A stretch of 64,000 nucleotides of DNA from Tachypleus tridentatus (GCF_004210375.1 NC_134830.1:68922326-68986325), one strand, 5' to 3'; positions 50,801 to 58,599 are shown, counted from the stretch's first letter. Made by a program: numbers and translations. Notes: generated from the sequence alone by a model not told the origin.

Positions 50801-52916
50801 ACTCTTGTCTGATTGAAGTCAAGATTTGTTTGTAAGTCTTACATTGCACCCACGGCCCTGAACTGCAGAGCACATTTGTGCGACAACAGGACGCGAATAA
50901 AAAACCACAAATTCACAGAGTGGCATGATAAACCCTGACCTTTGTACAAGAAAGAGAACTAATAACTTCGTCTGTGAATAACGTGAACTTCCTTAAGTAT
51001 TACACTGCATATTACCAAATTCTAAATCAACCTCCTTTCAATCGAATATTACATTTTAATGATGCGTAGGTCTCGTATTATCAGTAGAGTTTTGCACGAT
51101 CATATTTTAAGATTGTGGTAATGATTCTTTGTTGCTTTGAAATATTGCGCTTCAAGGTACGTTTAAATGTTGGTTTATTTGCAAGTTAAGTTACATACAA
51201 CAGCTTCCGTTTTATTTTTAACATTTAAAAAATCATTTTGAAACAGTATTTAAAACAAGAAACCAAAAACGCCAAAAGATTTAACTTTTATTAATGCATT
51301 GCATTAATAAAGTGTTGATAACATCAGATTTGCCTTGTTCAAAACATATTTGGTTCGATAAAAATTACAACGAAGTTGATGTTCCTGTACTGCACTAAAG
51401 AGCTAAGACTAACATTCATAATTTTCTCTTATGTTTTCTCACTCTTGGTAGTAACTCATCAAATTTTAACTAACGACACTGAAATGTTGGTGGTAAGATT
51501 AGCTTTTAATACTCAAGTTAATTGACTAAATGTTGCTGTGAACAAAAGTGATTTAGTAAACTAATAAACTAACCGAATCATTGTATTAACAGAAACTTTA
51601 ATTTCCATTATGTTATTGTTAGTATAAAACAAAACTGGTAAGTTTTAGTAACCAGAATTTCTGTTGTGACTAAAATACTGATTTCATCTCTACATTATTA
51701 TAATTCATAAAGTTCCTTTATCTATAGATAATCATTTTAGTAAAGTCCTTTATCCTATTATTGTTAATTACAGTATATTTAGCTATATATTCGTTAGTAA
51801 ATTAAAATTTAGCTCTAGACTACTGCCGTTATTAACGCATCTTTAGCTCTAGACTGTTGTCATTAGTTAAGTACCTTTAACTCTAGACTACTGTCGTGAC
51901 TAGATTAACACTCCTACGAAAAGACGTTTCTAGTCCTGATTTCTCCAAGCCCGTTCCCCTGGCTGTGATTTCGCTAGATAGTAGATAGGGACAGTGGGAA
52001 TCTCGTTAATCCATTCATTAATGGATTTAAATGGCAATTTCATTTAAATACAAAATTATTAGCCTAATATTAATAACCTTTCAAGTTGCTCTGGGGCCTA
52101 TTAGGCCCCACTTTTCGTAGGAGTGTTAAGATACTGATGATTGATCAGTTTTATTTGTATTAAACGTATGAATATTTATGGTATCATATATTAAGAAGCT
52201 GATTTTATTTCTAAGATAATTTCCAGTCAATTTCCTTTAATACAGTATTTCTAGCTGTATGCTATTATATTTAATAACATATAGTTATTGCTGCTGTCAT
52301 AAAGGGGCTTGAAAGCCTGTGAAACCGGAGTTTGTTATGACTTATAAACACGCTTTGAATAAATATCACACATATATAGGCTAATCTGAGTTATTATCTG
52401 TAATAAAGTATCTTTATCTCTAGGTTTATGATAGTATCAATCACGTGGATCAAACAGTGTAGCAAGTCACGCTAAAAGAAATAAACTTTAGTGCTTTGAC
52501 AAGTAAACCTGTCTTTTTCAGTGGTCAAGAGAGGGCAGGATCCACCAGTCAAAAACGTTAGGGTTTCATTAGTTGCTTTTTTTAATGACTTATTTGTGGA
52601 CAAAGTGTGTTTAACGCTGAACAGTTCTGTTAAAGTGTTTTCAGATATTATTATGAGTAATAATAAAAACATATTTACAAACATTATGAGATACAATTTG
52701 TCTTACTTCATCAAATGTATTTTATACCAAAGCACTGCTATTTTTCTCAAATAAACCATCAGTAACACCACACTACCTGTGGTTAGATATTTTAATATAC
52801 TTTCTTCTTACCTCTAAAAAGTTATCATTTGTGAACCTATGGATCAGAGCAGTTTTCCCACAACGACTATCCCCTACTAATACGACCTTACAGTTGAACT
52901 CTTCCATCCTTTCCAT
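32642..52916 (-). CDS. Rnd: Rnd/RhoE-like atypical Rho GTPase, five coding exons
   Basis: The gene is join(52916..52812, 45805..45718, 38074..37965, 33946..33812, 32878..32642) read on the minus strand, giving 224 residues. Human Rnd proteins are about 227-244 residues. Seen: P-loop GDSRCGKT (15-22); switch I YTPTGFE with Thr40; WDTSGA (61-66) where typical Rho has WDTAGQ; CQSDLRTD (120-127) as the NKxD-type motif; ETSSR (161-165) in the SAK position; C-terminal CIVM (221-224). The positions equivalent to Ras Gly12, Ala59 and Gln61 are Ser17, Ser64 and Ala66. Known of the family: Rnd proteins carry substitutions at the same three sites, do not hydrolyse GTP, are farnesylated and antagonise RhoA signalling at the membrane. 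Inferred here: a constitutively GTP-bound, farnesylated regulator of the actin cytoskeleton. Gln121 replaces the usual Lys, as in the TQxD motif of Cdc42. Splice phases are 0, 1, 0, 0 and every intron is GT-AG. The start is the first ATG (52916); a second in-frame ATG lies three codons on. Confidence 0.92.
32879..33811 (-). other. Intron 4 of the Rnd-like gene
   Basis: GTGAGT...TTATTAG, 933 bases. It is plain AT-rich DNA and I saw no repeat or coding signal in it. Confidence 0.85.
33812..33946 (-). CDS. Rnd: Rnd-like GTPase coding exon 4 (residues 102-146)
   Basis: The exon encodes WYPEVRNNSTNVPVILCGCQ, then SDLRTDSDTLTSLAKIKKAP and VSSEQ. It carries the guanine-specificity motif (CQSD, residues 120-123) and the Rho insert region. 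SDLRTD and the later PVS(S/Y)(E/D)Q pattern are typical of Rnd. The acceptor is TGTATTTTAG and the donor CAG|GTGAGT, phase 0. Confidence 0.92.
33947..37964 (-). other. Intron 3 of the Rnd-like gene
   Basis: GTAAGT...ATTTTAG, about 4.0 kb. The middle is occupied by the degenerate ~48-bp tandem array. A 145-codon plus-strand open frame at 35390-35827 has no recognisable domain. The remainder (33947-35389 and 36906-37964) is AT-rich with nothing recognised. Confidence 0.85.
35838..36905. repeat. Degenerate minisatellite, unit about 48 bp
   Basis: Roughly twenty units share GATAATAATGTGGGTGTTAT, ACACCTGGTAACAA and TCTAG(T/A)AGACA. Two sub-blocks are nearly uniform: 48-bp units around 36184-36350, and a 43-bp unit (starting GGTAACAACGTTTATTAAAC) repeated from 36604, 36647, 36690 and 36733. 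Blocks of identical neighbours point to recent local expansion. It lies wholly in intron 3. Confidence 0.92.
37965..38074 (-). CDS. Rnd: Rnd-like GTPase coding exon 3 (residues 65-101, switch II)
   Basis: It completes the split Gly65 codon, then reads AHAYNTVRPLAYKDSNVFFL and CFLISEPDSLENTVYK. The NxVRPLxYxDS pattern and the CFxIS(R/E)P strand match Rnd proteins closely. Ala66 stands where Ras has catalytic Gln61. The acceptor is TTTTCTAG and the donor AAA|GTAAGT, phase 0. Confidence 0.93.
38823..39780 (+). pseudogene. Second decayed Tc1/mariner-type transposase, different lineage
   Basis: It starts MSYDKGLEIKLLASQGCSMQ then KIAAKLCVSIEAMCNTIKNN, the N-terminal helix-turn-helix of Tc1-type transposases. 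Farther on, LWAYVKTKNIEIQPNNLVDC and the following SYVAFKSIFYNDIS fit the region after the last catalytic acid. Multiple stops and frame changes lie between, so no protein can be made. The N-terminus is unlike that of the other three copies, so it is a separate family. It sits in intron 2. Confidence 0.65.
39755..39801. mobile_element. Possible hAT element end
   Basis: AAGTGGTCCTCTGACGAAAA and AAGTTTGAGAACTACTAG resemble the ends of many hAT transposons (CAGTGGTTCTCAAACTT inverted). CAGTGGTACACG at 39735 could be the opposite end of a tiny copy. Only the terminal motif supports this. Confidence 0.35.
39844..40095 (+). repeat. tRNA-derived SINE, type A, head nearly consensus
   Basis: GGCATGGCCAGGTGGTTAGG and GGTTCGAATCCCGGTCGCAC are well kept pol III-like A and B boxes. 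The 3' body has deletions (CTGCCTTCCC and part of ACTGCTAAATTAGGGACGG). The short open frame across it is only the SINE. Confidence 0.9.
40280..40549 (-). repeat. tRNA-derived SINE, type A, full length antisense
   Basis: It runs from the GTTTGTTTTGTTTTTGGAAC tail complement through AGCTAGTCATCACCACCCAC to the head complement ACTTGGCTATGC. The flanks TTTCTGTTACTT and TTTCAGTTACCTT look like an imperfect target-site duplication. Confidence 0.92.
40605..40720 (+). repeat. Old SINE type B relic
   Basis: TTAGTTCTCTCAGTGGACAC, AGATAGCCCATTGTTGAGAT and a decayed AAGCAAATAAA tail sit in type B order. Confidence 0.45.
40937..41052 (-). repeat. tRNA-derived SINE, type B
   Basis: The antisense blocks AAAGCTACTCATTTAGCTAT, GCGGGTATTGAAACCAGGAT and GGCTTACCAATGAGCCACCG give a complete if diverged copy. 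Confidence 0.8.
41321..41450 (+). repeat. tRNA-derived SINE, type B
   Basis: CTCCCGTGACACAGCGGTAT, CAGGTTTCAATGCTCGTGAT, GGGCAGAGCACAGATAACCC and a CAAACAAAG tail are clear. Open frames on both strands here are shadows of the repeat. Confidence 0.88.
41660..41916 (-). repeat. tRNA-derived SINE, type A, diverged
   Basis: TTTGGAATTTCGCGCAAAAT, CACCATTCGCCACGAACTCT, TACCAACGAATAG and CCTAACCACCAAGTTATG follow the antisense order of type A. Confidence 0.8.
43031..43333. repeat. Minisatellite, nine copies of a 34-bp unit
   Basis: Units begin CAGTCTGTCAATCTC at 43031, 43065, 43099, 43133, 43166, 43200, 43234, 43268 and 43302; the fourth and last lack one C. Copies 1-5 read CTCACGTACC and copies 6-9 CTCGCGTACC, so two variant blocks expanded side by side. 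It is far more GC-rich than the intron around it. The open frame through it simply cycles through three frames of the unit. Confidence 0.95.
43711..43790. repeat. 40-bp tandem duplication
   Basis: (G/T)TTAAAAAGCCAAAAATACC...AAAAGATCCG occurs twice in succession, differing at one base. Confidence 0.9.
44310..44589 (+). repeat. tRNA-derived SINE, type A, with target-site duplication
   Basis: It is a full copy from ACCCGGCATGGCCAAGCG to AAATTCCAAAAAAAAACAAC. TTTGGTTTG flanks it on both sides (44301-44309, 44590-44598). Confidence 0.92.
45718..45805 (-). CDS. Rnd: Rnd-like GTPase coding exon 2 (residues 36-65, switch I)
   Basis: The exon translates to VYTPTGFERYTTSYEVGDYT followed by INFTVWDTS and the first base of a Gly codon. 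It aligns with the Rnd effector loop (YVPTVFENYTASFEI) and the strand leading into switch II. The acceptor is TTATGTTACAG and the donor CAG|GTAAGA, phase 1. WDTS in place of WDTA puts Ser at the Ras Ala59 position, a Rnd-type substitution. Confidence 0.93.
46067..46090. repeat. (TA)n microsatellite
   Basis: Twelve uninterrupted AT dinucleotides in intron 1. Confidence 0.95.
46996..47120 (+). repeat. tRNA-derived SINE, type C
   Basis: CCGCTGGGACAGCTGTAAAT, TTTACAATGCTAAGGTTAGA, GCAGATAGCCCGATGTGGCT and a CACACAAAC tail. Confidence 0.88.
47793..48078 (+). repeat. tRNA-derived SINE, type A, near-consensus full copy
   Basis: It is among the best preserved copies, from TGCCCAGCATGGCAAGGTGG through GGCGGTGGGTGGTGATGACT to CAAAAACAAACAAACAAAAA. 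It can serve as the local reference for the family. Confidence 0.93.
48798..48845. repeat. Strong hairpin, 21-bp arms
   Basis: ATGATATAAACCCTATAACC(C) pairs with GGGTTATAGGGGTGTTATCA(T) across a six-base loop (ATGTTC), with three mismatches. It could be a short MITE core or a structured RNA; no flanking duplication was found. Confidence 0.8.
48941..49233. repeat. Imperfect ~50-bp direct repeat, 240 bp apart
   Basis: Copies at 48941-48989 and 49181-49233 share AATGAAGT-like sequence and (A)AGGTGTTTACGTC(G/A)ACT. The nature of the repeat is unclear. Confidence 0.5.
49235..49370 (+). repeat. Possible ancient type A SINE relic
   Basis: AAGAGCAGCCAAAGAGTAGG and TTTTGCGTGGAAATTTAAAA plus a CAAGCAAACAAA tail keep the order of the type A body and end. 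Divergence is high. Confidence 0.4.
51909..52125. mobile_element. TTAA-flanked MITE with perfect 15-bp inverted ends (piggyBac-type)
   Basis: The 217-bp body is bounded by TTAA on each side (51905-51908, 52126-52129). The ends CACTCCTACGAAAAG and CTTTTCGTAGGAGTG are exact inverse copies. Inside lie the palindromes GGGGCCTATTAGGCCCC and ATCCATTCATTAATGGAT. No ORF is present. TTAA targets and such ends fit a non-autonomous piggyBac-like element. It lies in intron 1, about 700 bases from coding exon 1. Confidence 0.85.
52812..52916 (-). CDS. Rnd: Rnd-like GTPase coding exon 1 (residues 1-35)
   Basis: This exon encodes MERMEEFNCKVVLVGDSRCG and continues through KTALIHRFTNDNFLE, covering the first beta strand, the P-loop and helix 1. 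The basic N-terminal extension of human Rnd3 is absent. The donor is GAG|GTAAGA, phase 0. No in-frame stop is seen in the nearest upstream codons. A possible splice acceptor, TTACAG, ends at 52937, 20 bases before the ATG, so the 5' UTR may be split and the promoter may lie upstream, above 53000. That 5' part is inference. Confidence 0.92.
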
Positions 52917-55135
52917 CCACTGGCTTATCACAGAAACTGTAAGGTGTACGGACGGATCAGACTAGCAACAAAACAAACCTGTTAAAAAGTGTCTGTTAGA
53001 ATTTTCATATCACTCTGCTATATCTGTAACACAACTTTAAAAATGTCGTTTTTAAGAATTGTCATAAATCTTAAAAAAGTATGTGTTATAAGAGTTTGTG
53101 TTACCGTAAAAGTAGCAATTGGTGTTATTTTATTTTGAAATGACGTTTCGAAGAGATTTAAGATTAATTTAAAAATGTACTACCAGATCTTAAGATTATT
53201 AATTAAACCATGCCACCTTAATATTAAGGTCTTAAATTTTTATGTTATGGATGTAAAAAAAAAAAAAAAGAGTAAACTAGATTCAAGCAATCATTTTAAG
53301 GCTTTAACTTAAACGGTGATCATCTTATAATCTGGTAAACCGAAATTCCTACGTCCACTCCAAAAATATCAATTAACCGGATAACAAATCAAATGGAACT
53401 GAATAGCCTAATCATTAGAAAGCAACATTGACGAAAATCAATCGGTAAAACTCAGTAAAGATGTTTACTTAAACGTTACAACCCTAAATCATAGGTTAAA
53501 GATTAGGCTGAAATTTATCCTTAAAGACTTTTACATTAATAATTTTGGCGTAATGTATATACAAGCGACTGTTCAAAAAGAAATATACAATCTTAAAAAT
53601 ATACAGAAGTTGAACGTGTTATATTAAACTGATTTGTAAGTTTAGCCATGTTGTTCGTGAGAATATCCATGCAACGTAGTTTTCATTGTACCTTGACAAG
53701 TAAAGTTGTCACTTCCAAAATATATCTATCCTCCTTGCATGCTTTCCTTAATCCATCTAGTGATAAAGGACGGGTTTCTGGTGCCCATTTCCCTAATCTA
53801 ATAGCAAATAAATACATATGTGCTGCATCCCACGAGTCGGCAAATGTGGCTTCGTATAGAATAGTAAGAATACTTGTTTTAATCCCCATATGCTTAACGT
53901 ATGCGACGGTTGAAAGATATGTTATGAAAGTAACCTATGTGCAAGTGAATTATGTCACTTTTCCAGACGGAAATCTTTTTTGATTACTACGTGTACTGTT
54001 GCCTAAGGCACATAGTAAGCTTTTACCGATATTTGTATTCGTAGATTCTCGTCTGTAACAGGTTTCTTCTTACAAGGTTCTAGTACCACACTTGATCTGT
54101 ATTCCTTTACTTTTCAATGCCATTAAGTACAAAGGATATCTCTGTTCTGAAAATTATAAATCCACAGACTGAGCTCATCCTTATGATCTGAGAGTATTAA
54201 TATTTTTGCATAGGAAAGGGTTGTTAGGTGTCAAAATGTAATTCTGAAGCATGACGTTCCAACGTGACTTTATATCGATTGCGGTTGTCACGTAACTTTC
54301 TGATTAATATATTCAAAACAATTTTAATATAACATACTCAACAGTGTATATGAACAACAAGTCTTAAGCTCGGTAAACTCTTTTTTTTTTTACGTTGAAA
54401 GTTCGACTCAACAAACGACTAAAGGACCGTTAATAATCAAGCCTAATGTTAGTAACTTCATAGTTTTATCAAGCGAGCTTACGTTTTAGGAACGAAACTA
54501 TTACATTTGTTAGTCTTACAGAAAATTATTTACAGCCTTCCTTTACTAGTTTATTCCTTTTTTTTTTTCAAATATCGGTATTTTGATAGCATTTCAAATC
54601 TATCGCATGATTAGAAGGCGATCAAACAACAAGTTTCATGAATTATGTAATCTTAGATTTTGGCTATTCCATTTCAAAAGGAAACGTACTAAGACTTACT
54701 TAAATTAGTATTACCTAGATAAAAATCGAATTACCAGTCTTTTTCAAGTTTTCGTGCGAATATAAAATTTTATATGAATAAGGAATTTTAATCTTAAACA
54801 TACAACTTTATTTCTTACAAGTATACCATTTTCTGGGCCGCAGCATGGAGAAACCAGTTGACAAGTTTGGAGAGAATAACCTTATTGATTTTCAAGATAT
54901 CGATTCAAATGTTTTTTTGTTGTTTTTTGGTTTTTTTTTTCATATAAAACTCGGAAGCCATCTTTTATGGTTTTTCGTAAACGTCTAGTGCTTAAACATT
55001 GAATGAAAAACACTATCCCACAGTTACAGCTACCTGAAATAAAATAAACGCATTTTTGTATAACAGTATAGGAGAAAGATTTTCCGATTGTTTTAATGCA
55101 TATTCATCAAACCTGCGATCAACCAGTTGATAAGA
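52917..55135. other. 5' flank of the Rnd-like gene
   Basis: It probably contains the 5' UTR, perhaps a leader exon, and the promoter, but no CpG-rich segment or convincing TATA box stands out. Open frames overlap at 53648-53983 (plus) and 53683-53889 (minus). The minus frame (SWDAAHMYLFAIRLGKWAPE, then TRPLSLDGLRKACKEDRY) looks more protein-like than chance, but I cannot place it. Confidence 0.5.
53683..53930 (-). pseudogene. Unidentified coding-like fragment
   Basis: The frame is open from about 53930 to a stop near 53683, reading VTFITYLSTVAYVKHMGIKT and then the DSWDAAHMYLFAIRLGKWAP segment. Residue content is balanced and unlike the AT-driven frames nearby. The opening faintly recalls the N-terminal domain of tyrosine recombinases, but no catalytic motif is present. 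It may be a transposon scrap. Confidence 0.25.
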
Positions 55136-55245
55136 TAGCGCCCCTAGTAACACAGCGGACTCACACCGCTAGTAAACGAATTTCGATATCGGTGGTGGGC
55201 GAAGCACAGATAGCCCCTTGCGTAGCTTTATACTTGATTACGAAC
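55136..55245 (+). repeat. tRNA-derived SINE, type B
   Basis: CGCCCCTAGTAACACAGCGG, TTTCGATATCGGTGGTGGGC and GAAGCACAGATAGCCCCTTG. Part of the head is deleted. Confidence 0.82.
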
Positions 55246-55289
55246 AATCCATCATTCGTTCTTTTAAGTCCAATAAAGAGGGCCAAATT

Positions 55290-55418
55290 ACCACCTCCCA
55301 CTCTGGTAACTCAGTAGTACGTCTGAGGTGATATACCGACAAACACTGGGTTTCGATATCTACAGCAGGAAATGACATATGGCAATAGGATTAGCTTTGC
55401 GCTTGACAACAAACAAAC
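55290..55418 (+). repeat. tRNA-derived SINE, type B, second in tandem orientation
   Basis: CTCTGGTAACTCAGTAGTAC, CTGGGTTTCGATATCTACAG and ATTAGCTTTGCGCTTGACAA with a CAACAAACAAAC tail. It follows the previous copy by about 45 bases. Confidence 0.8.
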
Positions 55419-55649
55419 ATAATTACGTTTAACGTTTGCTTTCTATACTCCGTAAGTAGTTCTTTTTTTAAATACGTATGCGCATATTTTTCTAATAACA
55501 AACAAAATATATGCACCGAATCTCTGTGAAACTTGTATAGTGTGATACAGTAGAGTATCTTATGTTATAATCCGACAGGAACGGAATTTTAAGGCTGTGC
55601 CAAGGCAACACGACATATGATAGAGCATCATAAATCTCTTAAGACTCCA

Positions 55650-55710
55650 TAATAAACAGTTTGTTTCGGATTTTTGCACAAACCTGACAGGCTAGAGGGA
55701 AGGCAGTCTT
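55650..55710 (-). repeat. Short type A SINE scrap
   Basis: GTTTGTTTCGGATTTTTGCA(C) and GCTAGAGGGAAGGCAG occur in antisense type A order, with the segment between them deleted. It ends just before the Tc1-type element at 55731. Confidence 0.6.
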
Positions 55711-55730
55711 GTTTACACGAACACAATATA

Positions 55731-57202
55731 TACTCTTCAAAACAAGAAACGCAAAATTTTTGTTATTTTAAAGAGAAATATATGTAATAACGTTACAAGC
55801 TCAGAGTATGTGATGTTACACGTGTTAAGGCACTGACTGTCAGACCAAAATGACAATAAAAGTTGTGCACTTTGAAAACGGAGGAAAACATCGGATTTTT
55901 CGCCAAAACGCATTCGTGTCCAATAAATTTGTTTGAGAGATATGCATGTTCTGCAAGTGCAACATGTCCAAAATCCCTATAAAAGTGACGAGTTCTCGGT
56001 TTCCATAGCTCAGTGTTAAGCCACCGACACGCAATACAGTTACGCCAAGACTGACTGAAGCACAACGCAACAATGCCATTGGTCGCTTGGAAGCAGGCGA
56101 ATCTCGATCAGATGTTGCCAAAGCTGTGAATGTCCACCCAAGCACCATCACAAGGCTATGGAATCGTCACCAACAACATGGATCAACTCGTGACCTTCCA
56201 CGATCTGGCAGACCTCGTGTGACCACGCCCGCACAAGACCGCAACATCCGGTTACGTCACCTTCGGGATAGGACCACCACTGCGACGTCTACTGCCTCAA
56301 CCATACCAGGGCTGCGTAAGATTTCCGATCAGATCGTACGCAACCGTCTACGAGATGCAGGAATCCGACCTCGACGTCCAGTCAGAGGCGTCATCCTCAC
56401 CCAGCAACATCGTCAAGAACGGCTGCAGTGGACTCGGGCACATCAGGTATGTCCTCATCGACGATGGAGGCATGTTTGGTTCAGCGATGAATCACGTTTT
56501 ACGCTTCATAGGCAGGATGGAAGGACCCGTGTTTACCGTCGCCGAGGTGAACGTTTTGCAGCAAACTGTGTGCAGGAAGTTGACAGATTTGGTGGTGACA
56601 GCGTCATGATGTGGGCTGCCATCGCCTACAATGCCAGAACAGACCTTTTGCACATTCGAGGGAATCTTACGGCTCAACGATACGTCGACGAAATTCTTAG
56701 GCCCCATGTGCAACCCATCATGGTGAACGTCAACGAGGTTTTTTCAACATGACAACGCCCGTCCTCACACAGCCCGACTCACCACTGTTTTCTTGAGACA
56801 CCACAACATCAACGTTCTTCCCTAGCCCTCCAGATCACCAGATTTAAACCCCATCAAACATCTTTGGGACGAGTTGGACCGACGTCTGCGACGGCGACAA
56901 CCTCAACCGTAGACTCTACCTCAGCTTGCATCAGCTTTACAGGCTGAGTGGACAGCCATTCGTCATCTCATCGCTTCCATGGGCAGGAGATGCCAAGCAG
57001 TTATTGATGCTCACGGGGGGGCATACTCGTTATTGACGTTGAGTGACGTTAAACTTCACCTAATGAGCGTGGACTTCGCCGACTTCGGATGTTCAGCAGT
57101 GAATGTGCAAAGTTTCACACATATCATACAGAACTACCCGGAATAAACTTGTTAACAATTTGTCTCAAATTTTGCCTTTTGAGTTTCTTTTTTTGAAGAG
57201 TA
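55731..57202 (+). mobile_element. Tc1-like transposon, complete but dead
   Basis: It is about 1470 bp between ends TACTCTTCAAAACAAGAAAC and the inverse of TACTCTTCAAAAAAAGAAAC, with TA flanks at 55729-55730 and 57203-57204. The short termini (about 30 bp) contrast with the 215-bp arms of the element at 22225. The whole body is much more GC-rich than the neighbouring DNA, a sign of fairly recent arrival compared with the other relics. Confidence 0.92.
56042..57146 (+). pseudogene. Tc1-family transposase with start, frame and active-site lesions
   Basis: The reading begins TPRLTEAQRNNAIGRLEAGE, where ACG stands in place of the expected ATG. The helix-turn-helix (SDVAKAVNVHPSTITRLWNR), the GRPR linker (SGRPRVTTPAQD), the first Asp (WFSDESRFTLH) and DSVMMWAAIAYNA are intact in one frame to about 56750. 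One extra T in a T-run then shifts the frame; HDNARPHTARL (second Asp) follows in the new frame. Next come a stop where LPWPSRSPDL is usual, NPIK where the catalytic Glu belongs, and another stop after RRRQPQP. The tail (AIRHLIASMGRRCQAVIDAH) is readable to TAA. It encoded a cut-and-paste transposase and cannot now be active. Confidence 0.92.
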
Positions 57203-57530
57203 TAATTTCACCGTCACTCTAATAGCATTGTATATAGTAAAGCTTTGAGAACATTAAAAGTTTAATGTCCGAGGGTAAGAATTTTTTTAAGTTATAGCTT
57301 ATAGGATAAATGGCCACCTTAATTAAGATATTTGTAAATTAGGTAGGAGTTAGAGAAATATGTATACCCTTTTCCATTATATGCGCATCAGGAATACAAT
57401 AGCGATTAGTAGGCCTATCAAAAGCTTTTGTTGAATTATTTTCCAATCTCTTGACGCAAAAACACGCTCTATATTTTGAGGCCATGTATGTGCTATAAGA
57501 TCGACAATCATATCTCAGTATTCGATAAGA

Positions 57531-57642
57531 CTAGAGTAGCTAAAGGATTAGCGGTGGGTAGTTTCAACTAGTCTATCATTCCTAATTGGGGATGGTTAAG
57601 CGCATAACTTAGGTAGCCTTGTGTAATGTTCTGAAACAAAGA
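57531..57642 (+). repeat. Diverged type A SINE fragment
   Basis: AGAGTAGCTAAAGGATTAGC, GGTGGGTAGTTTCAACTAG and CTAATTGGGGATGGTTAAGC keep the body order. The head is missing. Confidence 0.65.
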
Positions 57643-57804
57643 AAACAAAAAAAGTAAAATGTTGATTTGCATGGTAGTAATTATAGAATTTAATTATAGA
57701 TTTATTTATTAATAGGTAGACGTGTAATCATGGGATCATGATGAAATTGAACATCTGATGTTGGGATGTTGAAATGTATACATGTGATTATTTAAAAAAA
57801 ATTA

Positions 57805-57844
57805 TACACACACACACATACATACATACATACGCACACACACG
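57805..57844. repeat. CA/CATA microsatellite
   Basis: (CA)n grades into (CATA)n and back to (CA)n. Confidence 0.9.
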
Positions 57845-58089
57845 ACCCTTAAAAATACACCGAGGTTGTATACGTCATATTAAAATGTTTTGCAGCCTGA
57901 CCATTTTTCTATTGTGGGCACAACTAATTGTAATGAGACAAATCGGTTTCCTTCAAATCATTCTTCTAATATATTTGATCACTGTATAATGTTCAAATAA
58001 ATCGTTCAAATAGAAAAATAGTTGCTTCATTTACAGAAAAAAGGACCTAAAAATAAAAACTATTATGGAACTAATAAATAGCTCGTGAA

Positions 58090-58590
58090 ATTCTTAGAAA
58101 CAGAAACTATATAAAAATTCTACACATTGTTCTAAATCTTGCCAACTTTCAGGCAAATCCATACAATCAATCTATTGATCCCTAAAATAGGAACGAAACT
58201 GCTCGTGGTTGTATTTATCTGAATCCTTGCAGTGAATTTCGAGAGGACTCAAAGATCTCTTCATCCCCTCTTCCATACCAATTTTGATGTGAACCTGTGG
58301 ATCCAGTACCGAGAGCCCACCAAATAACCTTAGTCCCAAAAATATTCCAAAATCTGCATCTTGATTGTTTTTCAATGCCTGCTCAAATATCAATTACGAT
58401 TTTAAGCAAATTGGATTAACCAAACATTAAAGCTTTACCCATTTTCGTAAGCATCCACGACTCTTTTAATCAAAATCTCTAGTAATATTTCTTGGGGTTA
58501 GGAATTGACATGCATAATTTCAGGCTGTTTCGTCAAAAATTGGATAAGGATTTCAGAAATCCAATTAAAATACATAATCACTAGGTTTAC
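58090..58590 (-). pseudogene. Broken unidentified protein-coding relic
   Basis: A 74-codon minus-strand frame (58393-58172) includes QALKNNQDADFGIFLGLRLF, GGLSVLDPQVHIKIGMEEGM and SPLEIHCKDSDKYNHEQFRS. Past its TAG the same frame goes on as IDCMDLPESWQDLEQCVEFL. Upstream, in another frame, ISEILIQFLTKQPEIMHVNS, then a stop, PQEILLEILIKRVVDAYENG, also looks like protein. The mix of frames and stops suggests a dead gene or a processed copy. I recognise no family. Confidence 0.35.
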
Positions 58591-58599
58591 GGTGTATAT

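Larger units (their letters stand above)
45806..52811 (-). other. Intron 1 of the Rnd-like gene
   Basis: GTAAGA...GTTACAG, about 7.0 kb. It contains a TA microsatellite, two SINEs, a strong hairpin at 48798, an imperfect direct repeat near 48941 and 49181, and a TTAA-flanked MITE at 51909. The long stretches 45806-46995, 47121-47790, 49380-51900 and 52130-52811 are AT-rich with nothing I can assign. Confidence 0.85.

Noticed and set aside
52521..52754. Overlapping plus and minus open frames near coding exon 1
   Set aside because: They lie within intron 1, lack motifs, and mirror each other as expected by chance in AT-rich DNA.
55793..56713. Minus-strand and alternate-frame open reading frames
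   Set aside because: They overlap the plus-strand Tc1 transposase and contain no motif; they are shadows of a GC-rich coding sequence.
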